Shown piece after piece: positions 30,267 through 41,699 of a stretch of DNA of 64,000 nucleotides. Both the position numbers and the translations under genes were made by a program. Under the pieces are notes generated by a model. The model did no database searches. It was not told the origin of the DNA and worked only from the letters and a program-made list of their open reading frames with translations. Source of the DNA: Capsicum annuum (lineage: Eukaryota; Streptophyta; Magnoliopsida; Solanales; Solanaceae); NCBI RefSeq assembly GCF_002878395.1, contig NC_061117.1, positions 222,837,976-222,901,975 on the forward strand, given 5' to 3'. Position 1 is the first letter of the stretch, and every line of letters starts with the position of its first letter.

Positions 30267-33200
30267 CGTAATACCTCATACTTTTAGATTAGAATTTAGA
30301 CCATCGTTCCTATGCATATAGATCCAAACTAAGAAATTCCTTGTTAAAATTTGTGTGGTGATCAGTCCTAAAGGGTAGGAATACCTTTTATTATGATTTG
30401 AGGTCACAAAATTCCCCTAACTCTAAGAAACGTTGAAAACATTTCTTTCGATTAAGTTTTAGAGGATGTTTCAACTTGTGTCAACTTTCATTGACCATAA
30501 ATCTTTTCATATAATGATTCATAGGGCCTACTATACATAAATTTAAATATCTTCAAATTAGGTTTCCAATGATACCAAATTTGCCTTAATTCAATACCCG
30601 GCCGAAAAGTTATCCCCATTTTTGTGAGAGGCAGTAAGGGTGTGCGATGGGTAATACGCCACCCAATCACACTTGTGTGATAGGGAGTGTGAATCACATT
30701 TAAATGACTACAATAAGGTGTGATACGCACACCTTAAGGTTTGCCATGGGTTGTTGTAATACCCCAGAAAATTTTTCGTTGAAATTTTGTGCGTAAACGT
30801 GTTGGGTTCTATCTACTAGAAAGAATTATAAATTTTTCGTGAGGAATGTCTTAGATTTTGACCCAAAATTGTGTAGAGTATCGAATAATCTTTCCAATGA
30901 TATGTGGATCATTCAAAACGGACACCCGAGCGACGAGTTATGAACATTTCGATCGAACCGTGAATAGTAGTGAACAGTAAAACATGCAGGAAAAAGTACT
31001 GTGGCCTGGCGTATTTTTTCTCCAACTTTAAATGATCATAACTCCTTGTACGTAATGATATGGGTGATCTACTATATATCAACGGAAATCTCTGCGAGTC
31101 CTCTTTCCAATGAAATTGGTTTCATCCAATTTGTCTATCTCATAAAAAAGTTATGGTCGATCTACTTCAGCCTACCAAAAGCGAATTTTTGGGTCAACTT
31201 CAAACAATCGTAACTCCTCGTACACAATGATATAGGTGAGATAATATATATCAACGGAAAGATATGAGAGTCATCTTTCTAATGAAATTAGTTTCATCCA
31301 ATTTTGATATCGGAGTAAGATGTTATGGTTGATCTACTTCAGACTATCAAAACAGTCCACCAAAGGACAGATTCGAGAATATTTTTAATTTTTAGGGGAG
31401 TTTTGGTCATTCCCCCTCACCCAAAATCCATCCAAACCCTATATTAAAGCCTATTATAAGCATTATATGTTATATTTTATCAAATTCCCTCAAAAAGAAA
31501 ACCCTAAGATCCTACATCCAACTTCAAGAACCTCCAAAGTTCACCATTAATTCTGCAAATTTATTCCAGATTCCAAGTTCCTAGTTCAAGAAATCCAAGA
31601 ACCATCATTCAAAGGCACGATTAACATCTCAAAAATGAGTATCGATCTAAAGTTCATCATTCAAGGTATGTGGGGTTTTTCAACAAGAACTCTCTTTCGT
31701 TCTTGTGCCCAAAACTAATTTTCTTTACAAAGGCATGATTTTTATTTGATTTTTACGAATTTTAAGCATGAACCCATATCTTATGATGATTATTATGAAA
31801 TCTTGATGTTTATGATTTTGAAATATGAATTTACATGTGTGGAGATATAAAGCATGAATCTTGAATGATATTTATCATGATTTTGATATTTGGGTCGTGA
31901 ATCCCCATTGGAAATTGTGTTTTTTTGAAAAAGTGTGTGTTATAAGCACGTTGATGTTAAATATTTGAGATATTTTGAATGATTTAACCTTTTGGTATTA
32001 ATGGAGTCGTTTTGACCAAAGAAATCCACAACGTGGTTGATTTTGATAGATGGGAAGCATGATGGCTCCCGATGTATAATTATATATTACTGAAATTGAT
32101 TTGTTGTGGATTGTCTTTGAAATGATCTAAGTTAAGTCCGGGAGAAATATTTAGCATCGAGTGGGAGGTATAAAGCGACCTTACTTCCCTAGAACTACGT
32201 GCCCCCGTAGGAGTGAGCCTGAGGCTGATTTATATATTGATCACTAGTTTGTGTGGATATGATATCGATAGTCCTACTCCGATATCAAGGATAGGACGGC
32301 TCTCCCCAACGTGGGTTGTACGCTGGACTCCATGTAGCTCACATGGTTTATGTCGGTTATAGGATTTCCTAGTGTGTGTGTGTTTCCTTGTGTCTATGGT
32401 GTATGGTGAAGTGATTTGAAAGTGGGATTGTGAAAGTTATTCTTTCGAAAGATTTAAATGATATTTACATTATGTGAATTGATATTCTTGATGAACTGAA
32501 AGTGATTGACAAATTATATGATGAATCACACGTGTTATTGTACTTATTACATCCTCTCATGATTATGATGATTTTCTTCAGGCTATGTGAGTCTTTCATA
32601 CATCCTGCATATTTCTTATAAATATTTATGATGATGATGTTTATACAACTACATACACCCTTATATACTTGGTTCCTTTCCATGGTACTGACCCACATCT
32701 TCGGATGTGGGCTGTATTTTCTTGGAATATAGGTTCAGGTGCTCAGTTCCAGGTTCGATAGTGATTCTTTGGGCACGCTGTTCTACATCCTCTGTTGTGG
32801 TGAGTCCTTATTTTTTGAGGACGTGATGTCTGATGTTGGTTTCACGAAATTGTTTACATTTGATAACTGAGTATGAGTCAGTTGGGGCATGTCTCAATGG
32901 CTCGCTGGTTTTATTGATTTTCTTAGAGGCTTGTCAGACTAGTAAAGGTGTTGGGAGTTGACTAATAAGTTGTATTTTGTTATCTTTCTTAAATTCTTTT
33001 ATTCTTGGATGATGATTACTCTGTTGATATTTGAGGGTTATTTATAGAAACCCCATTGATTTGTGTTAAAATGAATGAAAATGGCTCAAAGGGTTAGCTT
33101 GGGGCTACTCGTAGCCTCATGCACCTTGTGACACTCCGGGACCCGTTTTTTGGGGCGTTACAGTTGTGCACCGTATACGTTACTTCCAAATGCCAAAAAC

Positions 33201-34955
33201 ACCCCTATATATGTCTATAACACAGGATTTAATCCCTAATTATCCAAAATCCTTTCACTTTCATCAAAAATTGGTCAAGAACACTCTTAAGGGTCTCAAC
33301 CTAAAGATCAAGATATCTCTAGACTTAACCGTAGCTTTTCAATATTTCTTTAAGATTCGGAATCCCTATTGCGAGGGCTATAAGATGTACCCACCAATCA
33401 TACGTATAGCATCCCAAAAGCTAGAGCTCATTCAAAAGCTTCTAATTTAAGGTACGCGGGGTTTTCCTAAATCTGATGGGCATAGAAATCATCTTTTTAA
33501 GAAAAAGGTTTTTGATTTATGAATATAATCATGTTTTAGAAGTTTTGACGGTATTGTTTTGGTCTTTCGACCTTCCCCCAAATTGATTGATAAATTATAT
33601 ATATTACGTATGTATGTGTTTAAGGATGAAGATTCAATTGAGAGCATGAATTATAATGAACCCCTCTCTTGTTGTGATTTTTTCCACCTTTCATACGATA
33701 TGAATTGTTCTAAAATTGCATCTTGAAAAGCATGTTATGAAACATCATGAATAATTTTACGTTTGAAGTATGATTTTAATTTCTAAAGAGAGAGGGTTGT
33801 TTGTATTGAAAAATGTTGAAAATACATATAATGAATGAGTGCATGAGTTTTGCCAAAAAGCGTATGACCATCTCATGTTTGAAGAGTTCTTGCATAGTTT
33901 TGACTTATGCTTCGGAACATGAATTCTCTTTGTTAAATTGCATTTTTGGGTTGTCTGAACTATGTTTTTATGAAAGATCATGCTTAATGCATATGGCTTA
34001 GAAATAGGAGTTGCATGCATGATAATTCAGATTATGCCATGATAATTCAGGACAGAATAGAATGCATGTTTGAAAGCAAACTTTTCAGATGTTGAAGCTA
34101 GAAAAAATGCGTGATTCAGAACAAGATAAAAATGGGCATAAAGAGAGCTTAGGTGCTTCCCCGAAGAAGGCATGGGTTCAGACAACCCGTTGCCCAAAAT
34201 TGTGATCTGCCAATCCGAGTATATTATTATACGCTGGCCTAGAGCCTTGTGGCGTATCAGACTCAGACACTCCAATCCTTGCGGCACACTTGCATTGGGG
34301 GGCTTCCCCGCCGAGTCAATAGAGGATTCCATATAGCCCGTGGAATATCAGACTTGTAGGGGAGTGCCACCTAACTCAAAAGTAATACAAAGATTAGATT
34401 TTTGCATTGGCAAGAATGATTTATGGCTTTCAGAAAGTGCCCATATGTTTTAGAACTATTTCATGTATGACATTTTTGACAAATACTCTCCAACTATTTT
34501 ATTTATATAAAAGCTTTATTTTGGATTTCTTTGTGTATCAGTACATCTGTATTGACACCCCTCCTCCCTCTAGGTTCTGAGGCTCAGTCTAGGGGTCTAG
34601 AAAAGTAGTAGATTTTATCAGAAAGAGTTGCAACATGGAGGCCTGTCTTTTCAGATTTATGTCATTTATTTTTGTTTTGGTCTACTGGGGACCTTGTTCC
34701 AGTTTTAGATAGTTGTCAAATTTTTTTTTAGTAGAGATTTCGCAGACTGAGTCAGATGTTATTTAGATGTAGTTGATTGACATTTTCCATACTTATGATG
34801 ATTTTAGAATTGACCATGTTTCTGTAGTAGATTATGTTTCTGCATTTTCTTTTATTATATGAATGTTGTGCATGATTACCAGATAGAGAGGGGCGTTCTG
34901 GGCCTTCATAGTTTGGGATGTCCGTTACGGCTAGATCCTAGCTCGGGTCATGACA
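30267..34955 (+). repeat. Gypsy LTR (3'), interrupted by solo LTR
   Basis: Starts (C/T)GTAATACCTCATAC and ends GGGTCATGACA. Without the solo LTR it is about 2.3 kb. Shared blocks with the inverted copy (53390-58795) include TATTATACGCTGGCCTAG and GGGGGCTTCCCCGCC-like sequence. The first base appears mutated from T to C. Confidence 0.7.
30755..33162 (+). mobile_element. Solo LTR of a Ty3/gypsy element, perfect TSD
   Basis: A 2,408-bp LTR beginning TGTAATACCCCAGAAAATTT and ending GGGGCGTTACA. The 5-bp sequence GTTGT flanks it on both sides (30750-30754 and 33163-33167). No internal region is present, so it arose by recombination between the two LTRs of a full element. It lies inside the gypsy LTR 30267-34955 and interrupts it after TTTGCCATGG. 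Confidence 0.92.
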
Positions 34956-35500
34956 GTATGTGTTTAAATGCTTATTGTTCATCCGTGAATTCCTTTACAT
35001 ATGATTCTTTCCTATACTACCTCTTTGCCTATGATGATGTCCATGCTAGTTTTGAATTTATTTTATGTCGAGGTAGGAAGTTTGTTGGTCTGTCCATGTA
35101 TGTGTGTGATAATGCTATATGGATTTTATGGACTTTAGAACCAATTGAAACACCCACCTTGGTGTGGTATTTTTATGAGATAAAGAAGCAATGGTGTCAT
35201 GGCTCATAAGATGAAAGAAGTTTTACCTTGTAGATTATTTGATGCCATTAGGACCTATGCAGTTTCTTTATCTCTTGGTGATTGCCGTAACCAAATCCTT
35301 TGTGCACCTTTTATTGAGATTTTTATATTTAATTCAAAGGATCCTTGGTTATATTGCAAATATGTGCAACCTTGGCATGTTGAGATGATTTGTTGTGCTA
35401 ACCCTAACCCTCATGCCATGAGGATTTTGTATTTGTTTTCCCTCTCTTCGATTTTGCAAGGTTTGGATTCGAGGTCAAATCCTTTTCAAGAAGAGGAGGA
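34956..35500 (+). pseudogene. 3' coding remnant of TGATACAAG element
   Basis: Sequence resuming after the nested gypsy LTR reads NAYCSSVNSFTYDSFLYYLF, WYFYEIKKQWCHG, a stop at 35209, and in a shifted frame MAHKMKEVLPCRLFDAIRTY, then LFSLSSILQGLDSRSNPFQE directly before the LTR. The ending resembles the residues that precede the polypurine tract in plant Ty3 elements. Function of the rest is unknown. The second frame runs on into the LTR to 35729. Confidence 0.45.
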
Positions 35501-36390
35501 TGATACAAGAATAATGGTTGCCTTAGCTTTTGACGACATCATTCAAAGTTACTATGTGAAGAATCAAGCTTTGGTCGCATGGAGGGCATGGGATCATACA
35601 TGGAGGGGACGTTTTGAGCCTACCATTGATCAAACCCAAGTGTGGAAGATTTCTTGGAGCTTTGAAGACTTAAGGACTCTCGAGTTTGGACCACCTTTGT
35701 TGGTTCATAGGTTTGGTTCCCTTTACTAAGGGCATTTTGGTCACTTAGCTTTAAGGGCATTTTGGACAATTCATATTGTCTTCCAACACACCAAGGCCAC
35801 CCTTGGTCATTAGGTTAATGTGGTCATTTTGTCTACTTTTGTAATATACTATAAGTAGTACATTTTAGGTATTTTCTCTTTAGTTTATGAAAGATGAAAT
35901 ATTGAAACACTTAAAATCCTCTCTCTTGAGAGTATACCAACTTAGTGTAGTTTTAGTATAGGGCTTGTAAATGCTAACATTGTTCTTTATTTGAAAATGG
36001 TGGATCTTGAGGTGAGTTGATTCCCTTGACGGTCACCGTAAGAGTGTGGTTTTGATTATTACATTCATTAGGGGTTTTTGAGTTTAATACATTCTTTAGT
36101 TCTTAATCTTGTAATAATCTTGGTCTTACTATCTATCCTTTACTTTTGTTGTTGTTATCTTGTGTAATGGACTGTTTGGGGTCATTTATTGAATCTGAAA
36201 TTTGTGTTATTGTTGTTTATATTTTTCATCACCTTTTATATCTATTTTGGTGTTGAAATACACCCTTGTACCTTGTATTCCTATTGTTGGTAGCGAATTT
36301 GAGTGTGGTCTCCATCTTGGTCCTCAAATCCTTAAGATTAGTGGACTGATTTGGAGTGTGTTTTGTGTTTCTACTGTCATTCTTGTATCA
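35501..36390 (+). repeat. Extra, diverged LTR of the TGATACAAG family
   Basis: Starts TGATACAAGAATAATGG and ends TTCTTGTATCA. It is preceded by the same GATTCGAGGTCAAATCCTTT plus AGGAGGA stretch that precedes the terminal LTR at 36471. Only about 80 bp separate the two LTRs. The sequence differs markedly from the terminal pair. Confidence 0.8.
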
Positions 36391-36470
36391 TGAGAAAGTT
36401 TGCTTGTTCGTCTCCCTTTGATTTTGCAAGTCATGGATTCGAGGTCGAATCCTTTCTAACAAGGGGAGGA
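36391..36470 (+). other. Residual internal sequence between two LTRs
   Basis: About 80 bp repeating the end of the internal region, including the polypurine tract AACAAGGGGAGGA before the terminal LTR. It is what would remain if nearly the whole internal region were lost between two tandem LTRs. Confidence 0.75.
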
Positions 36471-37269
36471 TGATACAAGTACGACCACAAAGATGGATGC
36501 ATGTGAGAATGTAATGAACCCGGGGCTTGGAGTATGCAAGTGAAGGACTTAAAACACCGTAAACTGACCCTAATCTCACACTTGGAGTGTAAAGAGGAGC
36601 CTTGGAACACAACAAGGTAGCCCCTAAATACACTTGAAGGGAGCCTAGCTCTTAAAAAGGCATTTTGGACATTTTGTACTTTATTTGTAACCTAGTATAA
36701 ATAGAACATTCTAGGGCTTTTAGACTTAGATTATTCATGATGTTTAAGTCTTGAAACACAAATAAACACAAGTCCTCTCTCCTTGAGGCACCAAAACCGA
36801 AATTAGGCATAGAGAGTGTGGAATCACTCTTGTTGATCTCATGCCTTAGAAACATGATGATTGGGAGATGGATTCCAACCTTGTGTCTTCCTAAGAGATA
36901 GGTGAACGTTGTTTGTAGTGCTAAGGGTCCAAGAGTGGAATATGCTCTTGGATTCTTAAGATTATACCTTCATTAAGTCTATCTAACTATCCCTTTACTT
37001 TTATTGTAATCTTGTAGTAGTTTGTATTCTTGTAACCATTTCTATCTCTTGTTAGTAAAACTGTATATTGTTCCTATCTTGTTATTGTTGTCCATCTCGC
37101 CATATTGTTGTTGTTTTGGTGTATTTTACACCTTCAATATCTTGTGGTTATTGTGCTTTCATTGTTGTTGTAGTGAATCCGAGAGTGGTCACCAAAGGGG
37201 TCCTCGGTTCTTCAAACTTGTGGACTAATTTGGTGTTTGTTTCGTGTTTTCCTTGTGCTTCTTGTATCA
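36471..37269 (+). repeat. 3' LTR of TGATACAAG element (799 bp)
   Basis: Partner of 24633-25458; ends CTTGTATCA followed by the target-site sequence GCATG. Confidence 0.92.
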
Positions 37270-38170
37270 GCATGTGTTGCTGAGGATGCTGTGTATAGTG
37301 TGGATGGTAGAAGATGTTAAAGACGTGCATGGGTCTATCATCATCGGGGAAAATTGTTTGGTCCTTAGTTTTGATGATTGATAAATTGCATGTTGAGACC
37401 TGATTCTTGAAGTCTGTGTGATGACAAAATTGCAGATTACTTGGGGAACAAGTTGCGGTCACACGTCACTATCACAGTCAACCTCACAGTTGGACGAAAG
37501 TACAAAAAGTTGGTGGAAAGTTGCTGCAACCTTTTTGTCTCAGTCAATGGGATTCTTCCTAGGTTTTCTTGTGTCATACATATATTGCTCACTTTCCACC
37601 ACAAGAAAACCAAGCTTCCATATACTTACAACATATATCTCTCTTGAAGATCTTGGATCAAAAACACACTTTTGCAATAGGGAACTGATAGCTCATAAAG
37701 TTGTAATTTACTTTCTTGTTGTATTTGAGTCTTTGTATTGTGATCTTAAACGTCACCTACTGCTGCTTGCATGATTATTAGTAGGAATTGTGGTGTAAAT
37801 CTCATTTCATTGTAATCATCTAGAGTAGGTGATTTTCAAGCTAGAGTTAGCTTGGATGGTGTGTGGTGCAGTAGAGTTACTGTGATATTCTCCTTGTAAT
37901 AGAATTATTACTAGGAGAAGAAGGATTAGGAGTTTAATCCTTGAAGTTTGGAGTCTGTATTCAAGTTTGCTTGGATATAGTGTAGCTATAGAAATTCTAG
38001 AGGAAAGTCCTGTTTTTTCTTCCTTGAGCAAGGAGTTTCCATGTAAAATTGTTGTATTTGCCATTTACTTTCTCCGCTCACTTTATTATTAATCTTTCTC
38101 CTAGTTCTTGCTCGTTGAGTCTTTTTGGGACCAGGTCCCAAAGTTGAAGAGCAACCCACTACAACTCTTC
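37270..38170 (+). mobile_element. SIRE-like copia LTR remnant
   Basis: Non-coding. Contains TTTTGATGATTGATAAATTG near 37366, a TTCCTTGAGCAAGGAGTTTC block at about 38020 and GGGACCAGGTCCC at 38130, all shared in style with the solo LTR at 39056. It is probably the continuation of the remnant left of 24632. Ends not defined. Confidence 0.45.
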
Positions 38171-39050
38171 ATAACTTTTCTTCCATTTATAGAATAAAAG
38201 ATGGACTATCGTTAATGGCAATTAGTTACCATGTCAATTTGAAAACGAAGAGCATGATGCAGTCTATGAGAATGTGAGAAATTGGAGCTTTTGATCCATT
38301 TATTCTGATATGCAATCTATGGTTGGTATATATTACATGTATAATATGTTACAAAAACTTTAAAATAGATAATCAGATCATCATGGTGTGGTTTGCCTGT
38401 ATTTTCTGTTTGACTATAGTTTTCAGTTCACCTGAAAACTGTGTAATGTTGGATCACAGATCATGAAAGGTTATTTCGATCTGAATTCTGAAAATTTTTC
38501 ACTTTCCGCTTTAGTTTGATATCTTCTCTTTAACATAATTACAGAATCGGAGATGCTAATTCTTCTGATAAAGGCGAAAAAAACAGATAGATATGTAGTG
38601 TATTTTGAAATGTACAAGAAGATAGTTCTAGCTATCGTATTGATGAAACTCGTAAGACCTAGAAATGATGAGCAACACCAGCTAATGACAGATGTATCAT
38701 ATAATCTATGAGTCTAAATATACTCGATATATATTTGAAAAATCCTCGGAGATGAATTAACGAAGATTTGAAGATGAAGTTTGTCTAATGTGCTATGCAC
38801 TTTGCCTCTGGTATAGTTGAAATGATTATCATATCCGAATTATAAAGCTATGACACAATCAAATCCGAGCAAATAAAATGTTGAATTGGATCGAACCAAT
38901 TTTTGTCGGAAGTTACCAGAAGTAGTCTACTGAGCACTTTTCAGTTCAAGATTAATGGGATCAGAAAACATGCACGGACTATATATTTTTCTTCAACAAC
39001 TTAGTAATATGTTTGATAACGAACTTTTAACTCAGTGTATAATCTATATT
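38171..39050. other. Spacer; right part is the start of a direct duplication
   Basis: No gene seen. 38925-39055 (GGGATCAGAAAACATGCA, TTCAACAACTTA, TTTAACTCAGTGT) matches 52120-52240, marking the left part of the direct duplication of the GeBP-like upstream region. Confidence 0.6.
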
Positions 39051-39837
39051 AGAATTTTTACCCCCTTGAAGTTTTGATGATCCGCAAACTATTCCATAAG
39101 GGACCTGCTAGACGGCATACTATGTCTCCATGGGACCTGGTCTCGTTCACAGTGCTCCTTGACATACTTTATTTGACTACAACTGGAAGTTATACTTTCT
39201 TGCAGAAAGTTGGTGGCACGGCAGTAGAGGAGCTAAACCTTGACCAATAGCAAGATGCCTAGGTTTTGTTGCTCACAACCAATAAAAAGGATCATTTACT
39301 CACAACAATACCTAGTTTTTGCATGCAAAAAGTTGAACTTTTAAGAAACAAAAACCGCTCATGAATACAGCTCATTTAAGGGACCTGATAACTCATTCAT
39401 CTTAAGTCTACTGATTCAGTTTATCTTATATTGTAAATCTACTCATGATTACAAAAGATAGTAGATGTGTCGTTTGTCCAAGTCTTAGTTCAAGTTGAAG
39501 CAACTAGAGTTGGTTGTTCGAGTCGTTTGTAAGTTGGTTAAGTATTTGTTCATCTTATTCACGAGTTGTGTCCTTGGTAGAGTTACCTAGGATCTGTGAG
39601 TAAAGCTAGTCAGTTGTAAGTATGTTAGGCTTACCGCACTTTTCTTGTGATAGAGCTATACAAGAGTTAGTTGGAAATACTAATGATAGGTCGTGGTTTT
39701 TACTTCCCTTGGGCAAGGAAGCTTCTACGTAAAAACTTTTGTGTTCTTTACTTTTATTGCATCGTCTCTTCTTTCTTTATTTTTCACTGCATTCATAGCT
39801 CAGGGACCAGTTCCTGTTGTGTTAGGTGGACTCATAC

Positions 39838-40153
39838 TGTTGAAGTATGAAGAAAAGAGTGGAGAAGGATCTAGAAGAAGCAATAATAGACTAGTTGTTT
39901 TTCTGTTATAACTGTTTTTAGTTAGTTACACAAGTGCCAATGGCTAGTTAGTTAGTTAGTTAGCCTAATCTCTAGCCTATAAATGTATATTACTATACAC
40001 ATTGAAGAACAATGAATACAAGCAGTTACTCTTCCCTCTCATCTTCTTCCTCTCTCAGTTCTCTTCCTTCATCTCTTCTATAAACACTATCAAACTCTGT
40101 ACTTTCTCCATTGTTGATAAACAAAAGGCTTACTGATATCTTGTATAATTGCA
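39838..40153 (+). repeat. 5' LTR of copia element
   Basis: Contains TAGTTAGTTAGTTAG, a CCTATAAATGTATA TATA-like block at about 39974 and ends TATAATTGCA before the primer-binding site. Confidence 0.92.
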
Positions 40154-40165
40154 TGGTATCAAAGC
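40154..40165 (+). promoter_or_regulatory. Copia primer-binding site (tRNA-iMet type)
   Basis: TGGTATCAAAGC immediately after the LTR; the standard sequence is TGGTATCAGAGC. Confidence 0.88.
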
Positions 40166-40259
40166 TATTACTCACTAGAAAATTAGTAGACCAAGGTTTA
40201 TTCTAGCGTATTGAATCAAGATCAACAAGTCTTGAATTAATGTTTACAAATCCGAAACA

Positions 40260-41386
40260 ATGGTGAAACCAAATGTTTCTATTGATGCTGCTGAAGCATC
40301 CGAAGTTACTCCTAGTTCATTGGACTATAATCATCCTCTCTTTCTCAGCCCTTCTAATGTAAGTGGCATACAAGTCAACTCTTTTCAATTGACAGGAGTT
40401 GAGAACTTCTCAATTTGGTTTAGATCCATGCGTATAGCTTTATTAGGGAGAAATAAGTTGGGCATGGTAGATGGAACATGTTCTAAAGATAAGTTCTCAA
40501 ATGAGTTGAGTAGTCACTGGGAAAGAGTCAATGCAATTGTACTTTCTTGGATTATGAATTCAGTTTCTAAAGAGTTACTTGGTGGAATCATGTATACATC
40601 TGTGCTCGTGTAGTTTGGAATGAGCTATCTGAAAGATTTAACAAAGTTGATAGGGGCAAGAACCTTTAATCTGCGCAAAGAAATAGCCACATTGTCTCAA
40701 GGAACTGCTTCAGTGTCTGTGTATTTCTCAAAACTAAAGGATTTGTGGGAAGAGTTTGAGGCTCTTGTGCCTGCACCTAGGTGTGAATGTGAGAAATCAA
40801 AAGAATATGTACTGGATCTTCAGAAACTGAAACTGTTTCAGTGTATTATAGGACTGAATGAGACCTACACCAAGCAAGGAGTCAAATCTTTCTTATGACC
40901 CCTCTCCCAAATGTAAATCAAGCTTATGGAATGATCATAAATGATGAAAGTCACAAATCTGTTGCAAGTCAGGTTGGAATCTTTAAAATGAATCCTGCAG
41001 TTAATGCGAAGAACCTTGAGATAGCCATGTATGCAAGAAATGGTTAAGGTGGAAATAACAATCAGAAGTTCAAGAAAAATTTCAATCCGCAATGTGATTT
41101 CTGCAAACTGAAGGGGCACACTCAGGAAACCAGTATGAAGTTTGTTGGATATCCTCAAGATTACAAGGCCAAGAAGAAGTTCAAACATGAAGGAACCAGC
41201 TCAGCTTACAATGTGTCTGTGGGTCTTCATGAGTGTGCAATGGATCAGAATGGTTATTATCTGTGTACAGTTCAGTACTCTCATTCTAAGTCTATGCAGA
41301 ATTGGGCTACTAAAGATGTAGGGCAAGCCGTAGTATATGACAACTCTACAGGTTCCTACAAATGTCTCATCTCAAGGGGTTCCTAA
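40260..41386 (+). pseudogene. Copia gag with broken zinc knuckle
   Basis: ATG 40260 opens NHPLFLSPSNVSGIQVNSFQ-LTGVENFSIWFRSMRIALLG and HWERVNAIVLSWIMNSV. A TAG at 40611 interrupts it, after which FNLRKEIATLSQGTASVSVY and LKDLWEEFEALVPAP follow to a stop at 40896. Further on, CDFCKLKGHTQETS shows a CCHC-type zinc knuckle whose last Cys is Ser. gag packages the RNA into virus-like particles in the cytoplasm; this copy cannot. The frame shifts again after 40898. Confidence 0.9.
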
Positions 41387-41699
41387 CTCAGTCAACCAGC
41401 AAGAGCAGCTGCAACCAAGTGTTCCTACTATAAGACAGCCCATAACCAAAGTGTATCAAAGGAGATCAAATAGAGGTCAAGGAGTTGTTCAGAAAAACCA
41501 ACAACTGCAGAGTGTTTCTACTTCAACAGAAATTGTAGTTTAACCTTGTCCATCTGAGGATCAAAGGAAGTCCACTAGAGAAAGAAAATCACCAGCATGG
41601 ATGAATGATTTTGTTTCCAAAAACACAAGGAAGGTATCTCATGCTCTTGCTAATCATGTATCATATGACAAACTATCCTAGCCCTACAAGAACTATGTG

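Larger units (their letters stand above)
28555..34955 (+). mobile_element. Truncated Ty3/gypsy 3' end with LTR, nested in TGATACAAG element
   Basis: Contains a non-coding 3' region (to about 30260), the polypurine tract GGGGACGAATGATCCCAAGG-GGG and an LTR from about 30267 to 34955 ending TCGGGTCATGACA. The LTR is split by a solo LTR (30755-33162). Its 5' part is missing: no matching 5' LTR, gag or pol was found. The left edge lies somewhere near 28500-28555 and is not sharply defined. The same LTR family occurs inverted at 52847-58795. Confidence 0.7.
24633..37269 (+). mobile_element. Ty3-like retrotransposon with TGATACAAG termini, host of nested insertions
   Basis: LTRs at 24633-25458 and 36471-37269 begin TGATACAAG and end CTTGTATCA, a 9-bp inverted repeat. 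The flanks GCATT and GCATG suggest a 5-bp target duplication with one change. An initiator-Met-like primer-binding site follows the 5' LTR. Remnants of gag, protease and a 3' frame are present, but reverse transcriptase, RNase H and integrase are absent. A truncated gypsy element (from about 28555 to 34955) occupies the middle. A minus-strand relative lies at 53601-56621. Confidence 0.88.
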
